A DNA stretch of 46,039 nt, taken from NCBI GenBank assembly GCA_024233625.1, contig JACKPJ010000008.1:1-46039 (forward strand), written 5' to 3'. The stretch's first letter is position 1; every line of letters begins with the position of its first letter. Positions 15,819 through 23,477 of the stretch are shown piece by piece. Both the position numbers and the translations under genes were made by a program. The notes beneath the pieces were generated by a model that worked only from the letters and a program-made list of their open reading frames with translations, made no database searches and had not been told where the DNA came from. This DNA comes from Deltaproteobacteria bacterium. Lineage in GTDB: Bacteria > UBA10199 > DSSB01.

Positions 15819-16202
15819 TTAAAAGTGCACAAAGAACGAATCCGTTTCTTCACCATCATCAATCATTTTAATTTCTACCGAACACAATTTCTCAATAATC
15901 GCCTCAGACTCATTTAGATTCCATCCATTTTTTTGAAGTAAGACTTTCAATTCTAAAGCTGGGATAATTATTTTGTCACCCTGAATTAAATTATGCTGTT
16001 CCAAAAAATCACAAAGCAAACTTAGCCTTAATAAAATTGCTTCCTTAAAAACTATCACCCAAGAAAATTTTTGTTCATCTTCTTCATCTTTCCAACCTAT
16101 AGCACCTAATACTTTATCACCTTTAATTTCGAGCTCTTTTACATGTGCCTTAAACAAAGCAAAAAATGACGTAAGAAAGATTCCTAGACTATTTTTTTTC
16201 AT
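15819..16202 (-). CDS. Putative immunity protein of the full-length toxin (array position 1)
   Basis: A 127-residue protein (MKKNSLGIFLTSFFALFKAH, then VLGAIGWKDEEDEQKFSWVIVF and a C-terminal acidic DDGEETDSFFVHF). No family is recognised. It starts 4 bp after the stop of the 365-residue toxin, so it should be translated with it and neutralise it in the producing cell. The N-terminal hydrophobic stretch is broken by charged residues and is probably not a signal peptide. Confidence 0.65.
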   Translation of the reverse strand: MKKNSLGIFLTSFFALFKAHVKELEIKGDKVLGAIGWKDEEDEQKFSWVIVFKEAILLRLSLLCDFLEQHNLIQGDKIIIPALELKVLLQKNGWNLNESEAIIEKLCSVEIKMIDDGEETDSFFVHF

Positions 16203-16206
16203 ATAA

Positions 16207-17304
16207 TCACTTAACTCCAGATTCTAACCATATATGTCTGCTTTCAAGACTTTTCCCTAACCCTTCAATATGAGCATGCGGTTTAACACTGGTCCCTTTA
16301 ACTCCTGTTAAATCAACCCTTACTCTACCTCCATGTTTTTGAGTCAAAACCCGCAATTTATTTAATTCTGCTTGAGTAATTTTAGAGTTAGGCTTTGATA
16401 ATTTATTTACAAGAGTTTTAAACGCCTTTAACGAGTTCTCTTGAATGCTACCTTTCACATTCGCAGATTTAGTAGCTATGACATCTTCAGGGCTTTTAGA
16501 CTTTGCTGGTTCAGGCTTAGATTGAGTTTTAGAGCTGCCAGTATTTTCTTTCGCTCGACTCTGTAAATACTGCTGCTGAGCTTCGGCATACATTCCAGTA
16601 TGGCTCACCATCGAAGCAGTTCCGCCTCCTGCAAGGACAACTCCCGTCGCAAAGGCAGGGGCTGCTACAACCGTGCAAACTCCTCCGGTACCCACTTCAC
16701 AAGCACCCGAACCCAGCATCATACCACCACCGCTTGCCATGATTGTCCCATCCACCATCACACCGACAGCGGCTCCATCACTGCGCCCTTTCCAATAAGT
16801 CGACTCCTTCCCCGCATGTTGGCGCTCAATATGAAGACTCTCGGCCAGGGCATCGGCAATCGGTGTCATGGGGTTTATTCCATCGGCAAAACCAAAAACA
16901 TAAGTAAGACCTTCTTTGATGTCTTCTTTTCCAGATTCATGTCCAGCTCGATAGTGCGGGCTTTCAATCAGAGGGGTTTTCACGCCCAAATTAGCGACAG
17001 ATTGGTCACGAAGCTCATTAAGAGGAATCAGCCCATCCAGGTAGCCACTAGCATACTCTGCTTTTGCACTCAGTTTATCCCAAGTATCTGGTTCAGTCTT
17101 TTGACGCTGCTCAACTTTTGCTAAGTCTTTTTGTGCTAATGAGTGATTTTGAAATTCAGACTCTGCAATACTGGCATCTTGCTTGGAAACAGGAGAATAA
17201 TCTTGAACCCCCTGCTTGGGGATTGAATCGACCAAGGAATCTTGTGAGTTACCTTGTACTGAAAATGCACTGGATATTGTCATAACTTTCTCCTGAGTAC
17301 TCAT
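16207..17304 (-). CDS. Full-length polymorphic toxin (array position 1)
   Basis: A 365-residue toxin-like protein in three parts: a hydrophilic Gln/Ser-rich N-terminus (1-70), a middle region with a Gly/Ala-rich membrane-like stretch (about 180-245; GTIMASGGGMMLGSG, ATGVVLAGGGTASMV), and, after a Pro/Lys/Ser linker, a C-terminal domain of about 80 residues ending KHGGRVRVDLTGVKG, PHAHIEGLGKSLESRHIWLE. The His-rich HAHIEGLGK...SRHIW is typical of a small toxin end and may be a nuclease site; the exact activity is not known to me. No signal peptide, Rhs, PAAR or two-partner secretion domain is present. It heads an array of toxin ends that could replace its own by recombination. The start at 17304 is followed by the immunity gene 4 bp after its stop. 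Confidence 0.7.
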   Translation of the reverse strand: MSTQEKVMTISSAFSVQGNSQDSLVDSIPKQGVQDYSPVSKQDASIAESEFQNHSLAQKDLAKVEQRQKTEPDTWDKLSAKAEYASGYLDGLIPLNELRDQSVANLGVKTPLIESPHYRAGHESGKEDIKEGLTYVFGFADGINPMTPIADALAESLHIERQHAGKESTYWKGRSDGAAVGVMVDGTIMASGGGMMLGSGACEVGTGGVCTVVAAPAFATGVVLAGGGTASMVSHTGMYAEAQQQYLQSRAKENTGSSKTQSKPEPAKSKSPEDVIATKSANVKGSIQENSLKAFKTLVNKLSKPNSKITQAELNKLRVLTQKHGGRVRVDLTGVKGTSVKPHAHIEGLGKSLESRHIWLESGVK

Positions 17305-17408
17305 TCAGTAATGCAGTTATTGTACCAAAACAGCTTAAAATATTATCATTGGTTTTAAAGGGCTTTTAATAAGCTATTTTCATAAAGCCATTGTTCTCAT
17401 CACGAATC

Positions 17409-17445
17409 GTTCGATTTCCGGCCGGCCATAGTCCAAAAATTGAAC
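17409..17445 (-). promoter_or_regulatory. 37-bp dyad upstream of the array toxin
   Basis: On the toxin's strand GTTCAATTTT and AAATCGAAC mark the ends of a 37-bp inverted repeat, 104 bp before the toxin start. The stem extends outward here to AATCGTTC/GAACGATT. Its ends, their spacing and orientation match the element upstream of the colicin-D-type toxin at 10761-10797, while the middle differs. Confidence 0.45.
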
Positions 17446-17472
17446 GATTAGGATTCTTAATCTTTTTAAAAA

Positions 17473-17508
17473 CTCCACTCTTCATAGGGGGCCAAAAGAA
17501 GAGTGGAG
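17473..17508 (-). terminator. Intrinsic terminator after beta-helix protein gene
   Basis: CTCCACTCTTC (17473-17483) pairs perfectly with GAAGAGTGGAG (17498-17508); on the minus strand the stem is followed by TTTTT. It ends the minus-strand unit whose last gene stops at 17525. Confidence 0.85.
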
Positions 17509-17524
17509 ACAAACCTACCTGTCC

Positions 17525-18934
17525 TTATAGGTTAAAACCTTTCTTCTTAGCCAAGCTTCTCAATGAAAAAAAGATTCCAAAAAATCCGGCTATTGCTATT
17601 AAAAAATATCGATTATTTTTTTGCATCGAAGAACTTAACTCACAGCCACCTGAAGACTCTCCGTCGCCATCACCGGTCGTGCTAGCTTCGACTTTGCACA
17701 AGGCGTCACAGCCATCACCATCGACTTTATTGCCGTCATCGCACTCTTCGTTGCCGCTTTTAACACCGTCACCACAGATCGTCTGGAAGGCACCAATGTC
17801 ACAGCCATCACCTTCTGCACGGGCAAAGCCGCGTTGGTCAAACTCTGGGCAGTTCTCTGGATCGCCATTGCTCAAAGCACGGCTTCCTGCGAGGAGTGCG
17901 TGGGTATCTGTAGGGCCACCGTTGTCTTGTAATGGCCCGATGAGAGGGTCAATGGGGTCATGGGTTTCACCGATAATATCCGTCACTTTTGGGGGTGGAT
18001 TGAAGAAACATCCGATTCCAACTAGGTTATAGCCCTCGAGGACTAGATTGCCAGAACAGTCTGACTCTGAAATATCATCATTTTCACCATTTTCATTTAA
18101 TGCGATTAAATTACCCTTAAGAGGAATAGGAAGAGCAGTATATATACCACCTCCTTGGTTTCCACCTTTATTTAAAACAATTGTATTATAATTTATAAAC
18201 GAATTCCCTGTAGATGAAACAAGTAACCCTGCTCCATTACTATTCGATTCATTGCTAGAGATTGTTGATCCTTGAAGAACAAAAACACCATCAAAAATGA
18301 AGATCCCTCCTCCACTACTTAGAACTTTATTATTTGAGATTGTTGAATTTTCAATAGTTACATTTCCTTTACTAGAATAGATTCCACCCCCGTTATATGT
18401 ACCGACTTGGTCATTATTTATATTATTAAATACTCTGCAATGATTTATATAAAGACTGTCTTTTTCATTTAATATACCTGCTCCATTACCCGTATCAGCA
18501 GGCAAACTTCCACCTTCAATCGCTAAATTTAGCAAGTTTAGATCGCCTTCTAGACTATGAATTATCCTGCCTTGACCTTGACGACTTAAGATAGTCTCAC
18601 GCGCTCCTTCACCTTCGATAGTTAAGTCATCCGTGATATCCAAATCACCTTCTTGATTAAGATCATCTCCCATGGCACCCGTAATCGGGTAAGTACCAGA
18701 AGATAATATAATCTTATCTGCTCCCGCTAGAGCATTCGACTCACTTATCGCGGCGCGGAGTGTACACTCACCAGTACCCGCAATTTCACACTTTCCATCT
18801 CCAGGTGTTTTATCATTAATATCCTCTAAACTATTGACTGTAAAAGTCTTCGCCAAGCCGATTGAACTTCCTAACACAAGACTTGAGATCAACCCCACAT
18901 TAAGAGTGTACTTTTTCCACTTTGTATTTTTCAT
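17525..18934 (-). CDS. Secreted parallel beta-helix surface protein with Cys-rich repeat and C-terminal anchor
   Basis: A 469-residue exported protein. After a signal peptide (LNVGLISSLVLGSSIGLAKT) comes a right-handed beta-helix region of the kind seen in polymorphic outer-membrane and choice-of-anchor-Q proteins, marked by the N-terminal CEIAGTGECTLRAAISESNA box, several NNGGG-type turns (GGGIYSSKGNVTIENSTISNN) and the closing GDGCDIGAFQ. A myxobacterial-type Cys-rich repeat follows (CGDGVKSGNEECDDGN, DGDGCDALC). The C-terminus has SSGGCELSS, a hydrophobic helix (FLIAIAGFFGIFF) and Lys residues, resembling MYXO-CTERM sorting signals. Probably surface-anchored and involved in adhesion or matrix contact; that is inference. 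It lies 24 bp after the LamG-type lipoprotein gene on the same strand and ends at a strong terminator. Confidence 0.8.
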   Translation of the reverse strand: MKNTKWKKYTLNVGLISSLVLGSSIGLAKTFTVNSLEDINDKTPGDGKCEIAGTGECTLRAAISESNALAGADKIILSSGTYPITGAMGDDLNQEGDLDITDDLTIEGEGARETILSRQGQGRIIHSLEGDLNLLNLAIEGGSLPADTGNGAGILNEKDSLYINHCRVFNNINNDQVGTYNGGGIYSSKGNVTIENSTISNNKVLSSGGGIFIFDGVFVLQGSTISSNESNSNGAGLLVSSTGNSFINYNTIVLNKGGNQGGGIYTALPIPLKGNLIALNENGENDDISESDCSGNLVLEGYNLVGIGCFFNPPPKVTDIIGETHDPIDPLIGPLQDNGGPTDTHALLAGSRALSNGDPENCPEFDQRGFARAEGDGCDIGAFQTICGDGVKSGNEECDDGNKVDGDGCDALCKVEASTTGDGDGESSGGCELSSSMQKNNRYFLIAIAGFFGIFFSLRSLAKKKGFNL

Positions 18935-18958
18935 ATTTTCTCCCTTTTTTATAAAATT

Positions 18959-21793
18959 CTACTGGCACAGTTCTGCTGCCAAGCGCTGACAACTTGCTTT
19001 GATTTCTACTTGACTAAGAGCTCGTTTATAAACAGCAACTTCACTTAAAATTCCTCTAAAAAGTCCTTTTTTAGTTACGGTGTCATCTTTTTTAACTAAA
19101 GCATTAAGGGCATGTTTGTAGGAGCAAGTATTATTTAAAGGGAAATTTAAAGGACTAAGTTCTTGCTCTATAATACCATCTACATATACTTTATAATTCT
19201 TCTCGCTAAGACTGTACGTCATCACAACATGATGCCATGAGTTGATATCGTAACTCGTATTTTCTGTTTCAATATACTTCCAGTTACCAGCTTGCTCAAA
19301 CCCATTATTTGCACAAGATTGATCCGTTAGCCCCAAAGTCCCTTTAAACTTATATTGATCACCATCTTTGACAATACCCAAAGCAAACTCTCCGTTTTTG
19401 GAAAAAATATACTCAGCATTTTGTGGAACGCTACTGACTTTGAGTAGTAGCTCCAAACTTAAACCGCTAGGTGAAGCATGTAATTTTTTATCATTATCTA
19501 AGTTCGCAACTGCATAATCAGCTAAGCTATCAAAATAAAGGCCGTTATAAGCTTCTTGCGTCCAAACCGGTGTGCCATAAAAGTAGGCTGAAAAACTGCT
19601 CAAAGAACTTGCACCAGAGAGTTCATAAGTTCTATCACCATAAACCGTTTCCGTACCATAACCTCCTTCTTCATTTAACGGATACCATAGCACAAGATCC
19701 TTATCTTGAGTTAAGTAAGTCAAATACTCATCACGAACACTTACAAGCTCACTCTCTTCATTCAGTAATTTGAGTTTAAACTCATAATATCCACGGGGAG
19801 CCAAATTTCCAACGCTCACTAAAGCACCCATACCACTGGGTTCATCGATAAGCTCATTATTTCGGGTCACTTCAACGGACCAAGGCTGCTCTTCCAAAAC
19901 ACCCTCAAGAAGCCAATCATGTTCTCCTGGTTGAATCCTAACCAAATTAGGACTCGGCTCTCCCAAATCACCCGATAAAGTCACTTTCTGTAAGGCTAGA
20001 TCCCGAGTTGCTTTAAAATCGGCGGTGCGCTTGGCTTCGATGCGCCAATAATGCGCATCATCGCACTCAATGATTTTTGAACCATAGCCATTTTCATCCG
20101 TTAGATTGGTAATCTCACCTGCAGAACCAAAGTTTGTTCCAGTTTGACTTGAAAAAAGATAAATCGCGTCATCCAGATTGCGGTTGGTGACTTCCCATTC
20201 TAAAACGGCGCTTCCCTTTTCTAAACAGGGAGCATTGCCTAAGTGATCATTCTTTAAAGCGAGACGGATATCTGGATCATTATTGATAAAATATGTCACA
20301 TGACGGGTGACGGTTTTATTAGGAGTCTTAGCTTCAAAAACCAAAGTGACCGACCGTTCATGTTTTTCAAAGCTCAGGTCTTGAACCGAACTGAACTTAT
20401 CGGTGTTGGAATCCAAGTCTTTAACAATTTCTTTAAACTCATCACCGCCTTGAGATCCGATCACTTGAGTAATCGTAAAGCTAGTCAGGTCGGGCATCAG
20501 CTCAGTGTCGACATAGGCGGAGACCTGAATCTGATCACGGACCTCCGAGCCTGGAGCCGGACTTTGGATCTTGATCTCGCCTGCATTGGCGACCACCACT
20601 GGATGATAGTACTCTCGGGATTTGCCCTGATTATCTATTGCTTTAAAACGCAGATCCGTTTCACCATCAGTCAAAACTTCGGTATCGACATTAGCCTGAA
20701 ACAGCTCGGCTAAATTATCGCTGTCTCCATCATTGGCATCAAGAGAAACTAGGCTTTCAATACCTGTTTCATGACAAGCAATCGCCTTGACTGGAACAAA
20801 ACCACTCACCGTGGCTCCGCGTTCGGGGCGGGTCACTGCAATCTCGGGGCCTTCATAGCCGGCAGGAACGGGATCGACCTTACTAAAAGTCACATCGAAA
20901 GTGTACTCAGCGCTCATACCTAAGGAATCGGTCGCTTCGATCACTAAAGTAATCTGATCATTGCCGGCATAGGCACGCGTATTAAACTCTGCCACCAGTT
21001 TTTGGATGCGGCCATCTGACTCAGGCTGCGGGATGAGCTCCCATTGATGATAACCACAAACTGGATTTTTCGGAGCGACACGGATGATTTCACTAGCATC
21101 GGTGAAAGTGAGTTCTATTTTTATTATATTTTCCTGATTATTGGCAATTTCACCGGAAACTTCCGGAGGCTCAGGTAAGCTAGATTCATCTTGAGGGTTG
21201 CTGCCTTCAACCAATTCTTCATAATTGGTGTACCCGTCCCCATCTAAATCAAAATTGGGCAGTCGGCCTAAAGAGATATGCCCTTCATAATTAGGATCCA
21301 AGTCTGAAAGCCGGGTCATCACCTGCTCAGGACTAAACTCGACATGAACGGCCTCCTCTAAAATATCGACAATCATATAAACCGCCGCAAAGGGGATCTC
21401 TCCAACATAAAAAGTCGAAAGGTAAGTGTAACGATTGTTTTTGGGAATCTCAAAAATAGGAGACTGCACCTGACCCGTCGCGCTGTTGACCTCGAGAGGA
21501 GTTGAGTAAATCTCTTCATCCGCAGAATTATAGATATGTAATTCCCCAGTAATTTGATCACTGGGTAAAAATTTAATCAGTTTTAAGGGTAAATGATTTC
21601 CTGCTAAAGGGGGTTCTTGAGGAGTTGAATCTAGCGAAGCACCGCAGCTCAATGCAAAAAGACTCGTCAGTAAGATAAATTTTGTTTTAAAGTGTTTGTT
21701 TTTTAATGAAAGGGTTGATTGAACGTATAGACGACAAGTCGAAGCTATAGATTTAAATAAAAGAAAAAAGAACCGTAATAAAGATTTTAACAC
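18959..21793 (-). CDS. LamG-domain surface lipoprotein
   Basis: A 944-residue exported protein. A lipobox (FALSCGAS) sits about 45-50 residues from the start, longer than usual for a lipoprotein leader; a preceding basic and hydrophobic stretch makes the true start uncertain. I chose the GTG at 21793 because AGGAGG lies 7 bases before it; GTG 21796 and ATG 21823 are alternatives, the latter without a ribosome site. The mature part has a Ca-binding-like DLDGDGYTNYEELVEGSNP, several Ig-like or cadherin-like repeats (about 220-520) and a C-terminal concanavalin/LamG fold (about 770-945; SWHHVVMTYSLSEKNYKVYVDG, GILSEVAVYKRALS). Probably binds carbohydrate or host/prey surfaces. It is transcribed with the beta-helix protein gene. 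Confidence 0.78.
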   Translation of the reverse strand: MLKSLLRFFFLLFKSIASTCRLYVQSTLSLKNKHFKTKFILLTSLFALSCGASLDSTPQEPPLAGNHLPLKLIKFLPSDQITGELHIYNSADEEIYSTPLEVNSATGQVQSPIFEIPKNNRYTYLSTFYVGEIPFAAVYMIVDILEEAVHVEFSPEQVMTRLSDLDPNYEGHISLGRLPNFDLDGDGYTNYEELVEGSNPQDESSLPEPPEVSGEIANNQENIIKIELTFTDASEIIRVAPKNPVCGYHQWELIPQPESDGRIQKLVAEFNTRAYAGNDQITLVIEATDSLGMSAEYTFDVTFSKVDPVPAGYEGPEIAVTRPERGATVSGFVPVKAIACHETGIESLVSLDANDGDSDNLAELFQANVDTEVLTDGETDLRFKAIDNQGKSREYYHPVVVANAGEIKIQSPAPGSEVRDQIQVSAYVDTELMPDLTSFTITQVIGSQGGDEFKEIVKDLDSNTDKFSSVQDLSFEKHERSVTLVFEAKTPNKTVTRHVTYFINNDPDIRLALKNDHLGNAPCLEKGSAVLEWEVTNRNLDDAIYLFSSQTGTNFGSAGEITNLTDENGYGSKIIECDDAHYWRIEAKRTADFKATRDLALQKVTLSGDLGEPSPNLVRIQPGEHDWLLEGVLEEQPWSVEVTRNNELIDEPSGMGALVSVGNLAPRGYYEFKLKLLNEESELVSVRDEYLTYLTQDKDLVLWYPLNEEGGYGTETVYGDRTYELSGASSLSSFSAYFYGTPVWTQEAYNGLYFDSLADYAVANLDNDKKLHASPSGLSLELLLKVSSVPQNAEYIFSKNGEFALGIVKDGDQYKFKGTLGLTDQSCANNGFEQAGNWKYIETENTSYDINSWHHVVMTYSLSEKNYKVYVDGIIEQELSPLNFPLNNTCSYKHALNALVKKDDTVTKKGLFRGILSEVAVYKRALSQVEIKASCQRLAAELCQ

Positions 21794-22046
21794 CACATCC
21801 CCTCCTGGAGGTTTTGAGTTCATTGCTTTGTTTTAGCTGAATTTGTTTTTTATCAAGATCTCGATTGATCTCTATCAAAACGAAACTCAGGCTTTACACA
21901 AAACAACACCCCTTGATTAATCAAGACTGTTTAAACACGTATTTAATTAACCACTCAAAACCAAAAACCACTCAAACATTTGTCAGATGTTTGATAAAGA
22001 GGATGTTTATAGCTTTTTTTAATTGGAAGTCAAGGCTGTTTCCCTA

Positions 22047-22070
22047 CTTTCTTTTAAAACTAAAAGAAAG
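22047..22070. repeat. CTTTCTTTT/AAAAGAAAG palindrome
   Basis: CTTTCTTTT-AAAACT-AAAAGAAAG is a perfect 9-bp inverted repeat followed by AAAC. The same arms and trailing AAAC recur at 39411-39438 and, inverted, near 39760-39788, so this is a dispersed repeat family of the genome. Confidence 0.6.
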
Positions 22071-22082
22071 AAACATAAAAAA

Positions 22083-22111
22083 ACCCGTCTTTCTTTTATA
22101 GAAAAACGGGT
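22083..22111 (-). terminator. Intrinsic terminator downstream of PsiF-repeat gene
   Basis: ACCCGT and ACGGGT, extended inward by TTTCT/AGAAA, make a 12-position stem with one mismatch; on the minus strand it runs into seven T residues. It is 145 bp beyond the stop at 22257 and would also shield the lipoprotein gene from incoming transcription. Confidence 0.65.
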
Positions 22112-22256
22112 ATTTTATAGAATGATTTTAAATATAGCTTAAATTATTTTTTGTTGTTTACCTTTTGGCTTTTTTATCAGCCATAAAAAGCTTCCTTCTT
22201 TATTAACTAAGAGGGATAGGCACAAAAAATAACTTATATAAAAATCTTGTAAAAAA

Positions 22257-22610
22257 TTAACCTTCTGGAGTTGGCTCAGGCTCTTCACCTTCAGGAGGAA
22301 GCTCTTCTTCTTCCGCTTGAGCAAGTTTCAAACTTTCAATTTTCATGACGCTTGAATTTTCCTGAATTTCTTCGCTTGGCTGAGCTTCTTCAGGTTGGGC
22401 TTGCTCTTCAACAGCTTCACCAGAGTTCTCTTGAGCTTTTTCTGCATTGATCTTATCCTGCACACAGCTTTTATAAGCCTTGCCTTTTAAGCCTTGTTCT
22501 TTACATTCGGTGCGAGCTTCTGCTTTACTTAAACTATGTACGGAAGGAAGATATCCTAACAATGATACGCCAGCCATAGCTAAGACTGCGAAGTAATTAA
22601 ATTTTTTCAT
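22257..22610 (-). CDS. Secreted PsiF-repeat protein
   Basis: A 117-residue small exported protein. A signal peptide (MKKFNYFAVLAMAGVSLLGY) is followed by one PsiF repeat (ARTECKEQGLKGKAYKSCVQ), a motif of unknown function first seen in phosphate-starvation-inducible PsiF. The second half is a Glu/Pro/Gln-rich low-complexity tail ending EPEPTPEG. Start 22610 has AGGAATCTAT before it and opens the signal peptide; the frame is open upstream to 22643. It is divergent from the response regulator gene, with three TTAA-headed direct repeats in the shared gap that suggest control by that regulator. Confidence 0.7.
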   Translation of the reverse strand: MKKFNYFAVLAMAGVSLLGYLPSVHSLSKAEARTECKEQGLKGKAYKSCVQDKINAEKAQENSGEAVEEQAQPEEAQPSEEIQENSSVMKIESLKLAQAEEEELPPEGEEPEPTPEG

Positions 22611-22660
22611 ATAGATTCCTTTCTTGTGAATGAATTTAAACAAATTTTAACTCTTTGGAC

Positions 22661-22689
22661 TTAAGCGTGCATTAAGCGAAAATTAATTT
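22661..22689. promoter_or_regulatory. 11-bp-phased direct repeats (response-regulator-type box)
   Basis: TTAAGCG at 22661 and 22672 and TTAATTT at 22683 are spaced exactly 11 bp apart in the gap between the PsiF-repeat gene and the response regulator gene. Seven-base repeats at 11-bp pitch are the usual binding pattern of OmpR/PhoB-type regulators. Autoregulation is inferred. Confidence 0.4.
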
Positions 22690-22793
22690 TTTTTAATTTT
22701 GAGAAATGGATCTATCGATATTGGTAACTCTATTTTTTAAAGTGCTGAAAAATAACCTTTTCTCATAGTAAGTTTTGGATTAACAACACATCA

Positions 22794-23477
22794 ATGAAAC
22801 TACTTCTCGCCGAGGATGAACCCAAAGTTCAAAAGTTCATTCTCCAAGCTTTTCAAGAAAAAGGTTGGGCCGTCGATGCAACAAATGACATCGGCGAGCT
22901 TCTGACTTCTCTGGCTTCTTTTGAATATGATGTACTCATTCTGGACCGCCTATTAAAAGGGGTAGATGCCCTTGATTTTTTACCAAAGATTCGTCAGCAA
23001 CAAAGTAAAATCAAAATTCTTATCTTAAGTGCCCTGTCGGATGTAGAAGACAAAGTCGCTGCACTGAGCCAAGGAGCCGACGATTATCTCACCAAGCCTT
23101 TTCATGTTTCGGAATTATTAGCTCGTGTTCAAGTACTCGTTCGACGTGGCGAAGAAATGGCCTCGGGTGGATTTAAAAAATACAGTCTTCAATTTAAAGA
23201 TTTAAGTATCGATTTGGAAAGACAAGTTGCTGTTCGAGCAGGCCAAAAGATTGAGCTCTCGGCAAAGGAATTCAAATTGCTTTGTTTACTCGCTCGTAAT
23301 CCCGGAAGGATTTATTCCAAAACCCAACTACTGGATCAGGTGTGGGGCATTAATTTTTTCCCTGAAAGCAATGTCGTCGAGGTCACTGTAGCTAATCTCC
23401 GGCAAAAACTGGGCAGCAAACAAAACCCCCTAATTTTTAGCAAAAGAGGAATCGGCTATTGGCTTGGAGGAGAGTAA
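22794..23477 (+). CDS. OmpR/PhoB-family response regulator
   Basis: A 227-residue two-component regulator: receiver domain 1-117 with acidic pocket AEDEP (E7, D8), phospho-acceptor D51 in VLILDRLLKG, Thr/Ser-type position in LILSALSD and the conserved Lys in LTKPF; then a winged-helix DNA-binding domain (about 130-225; IELSAKEFKLLCLLARNPG, VVEVTVANLRQKLG). It is followed by, and overlaps by 19 bp, a histidine kinase gene. The target is unknown, but phased repeats lie upstream of both this gene and the alpha-2-macroglobulin gene that follows the kinase. Confidence 0.93.
   Translation: MKLLLAEDEPKVQKFILQAFQEKGWAVDATNDIGELLTSLASFEYDVLILDRLLKGVDALDFLPKIRQQQSKIKILILSALSDVEDKVAALSQGADDYLTKPFHVSELLARVQVLVRRGEEMASGGFKKYSLQFKDLSIDLERQVAVRAGQKIELSAKEFKLLCLLARNPGRIYSKTQLLDQVWGINFFPESNVVEVTVANLRQKLGSKQNPLIFSKRGIGYWLGGE

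Larger units (their letters stand above)
21794..22256. other. Gene-free gap between lipoprotein and PsiF-repeat genes
   Basis: This AT-rich 463-bp stretch contains the AGGAGG leader of the lipoprotein gene, a CTTTCTTTT...AAAAGAAAG palindrome at 22047-22070 and a terminator hairpin at 22083-22111. The open frames in it are short and show no coding signal. Confidence 0.6.

Noticed and set aside
16600..17124. Plus-strand open frame of 174 codons opposite the array toxin
   Set aside because: Antisense shadow; composition is unlike a real protein and the toxin frame is well supported by its neighbours.
17391..18032. Long plus-strand open frame of 213 codons opposite the beta-helix protein gene
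   Set aside because: It is antisense to a well-supported gene, Ser/Pro-rich from the complementary codon pattern, and crosses the terminator at 17473-17508.
21865..22101. Plus-strand open frame of 78 codons between the lipoprotein and PsiF-repeat genes
   Set aside because: It runs through the palindrome and terminator and has no ribosome site.
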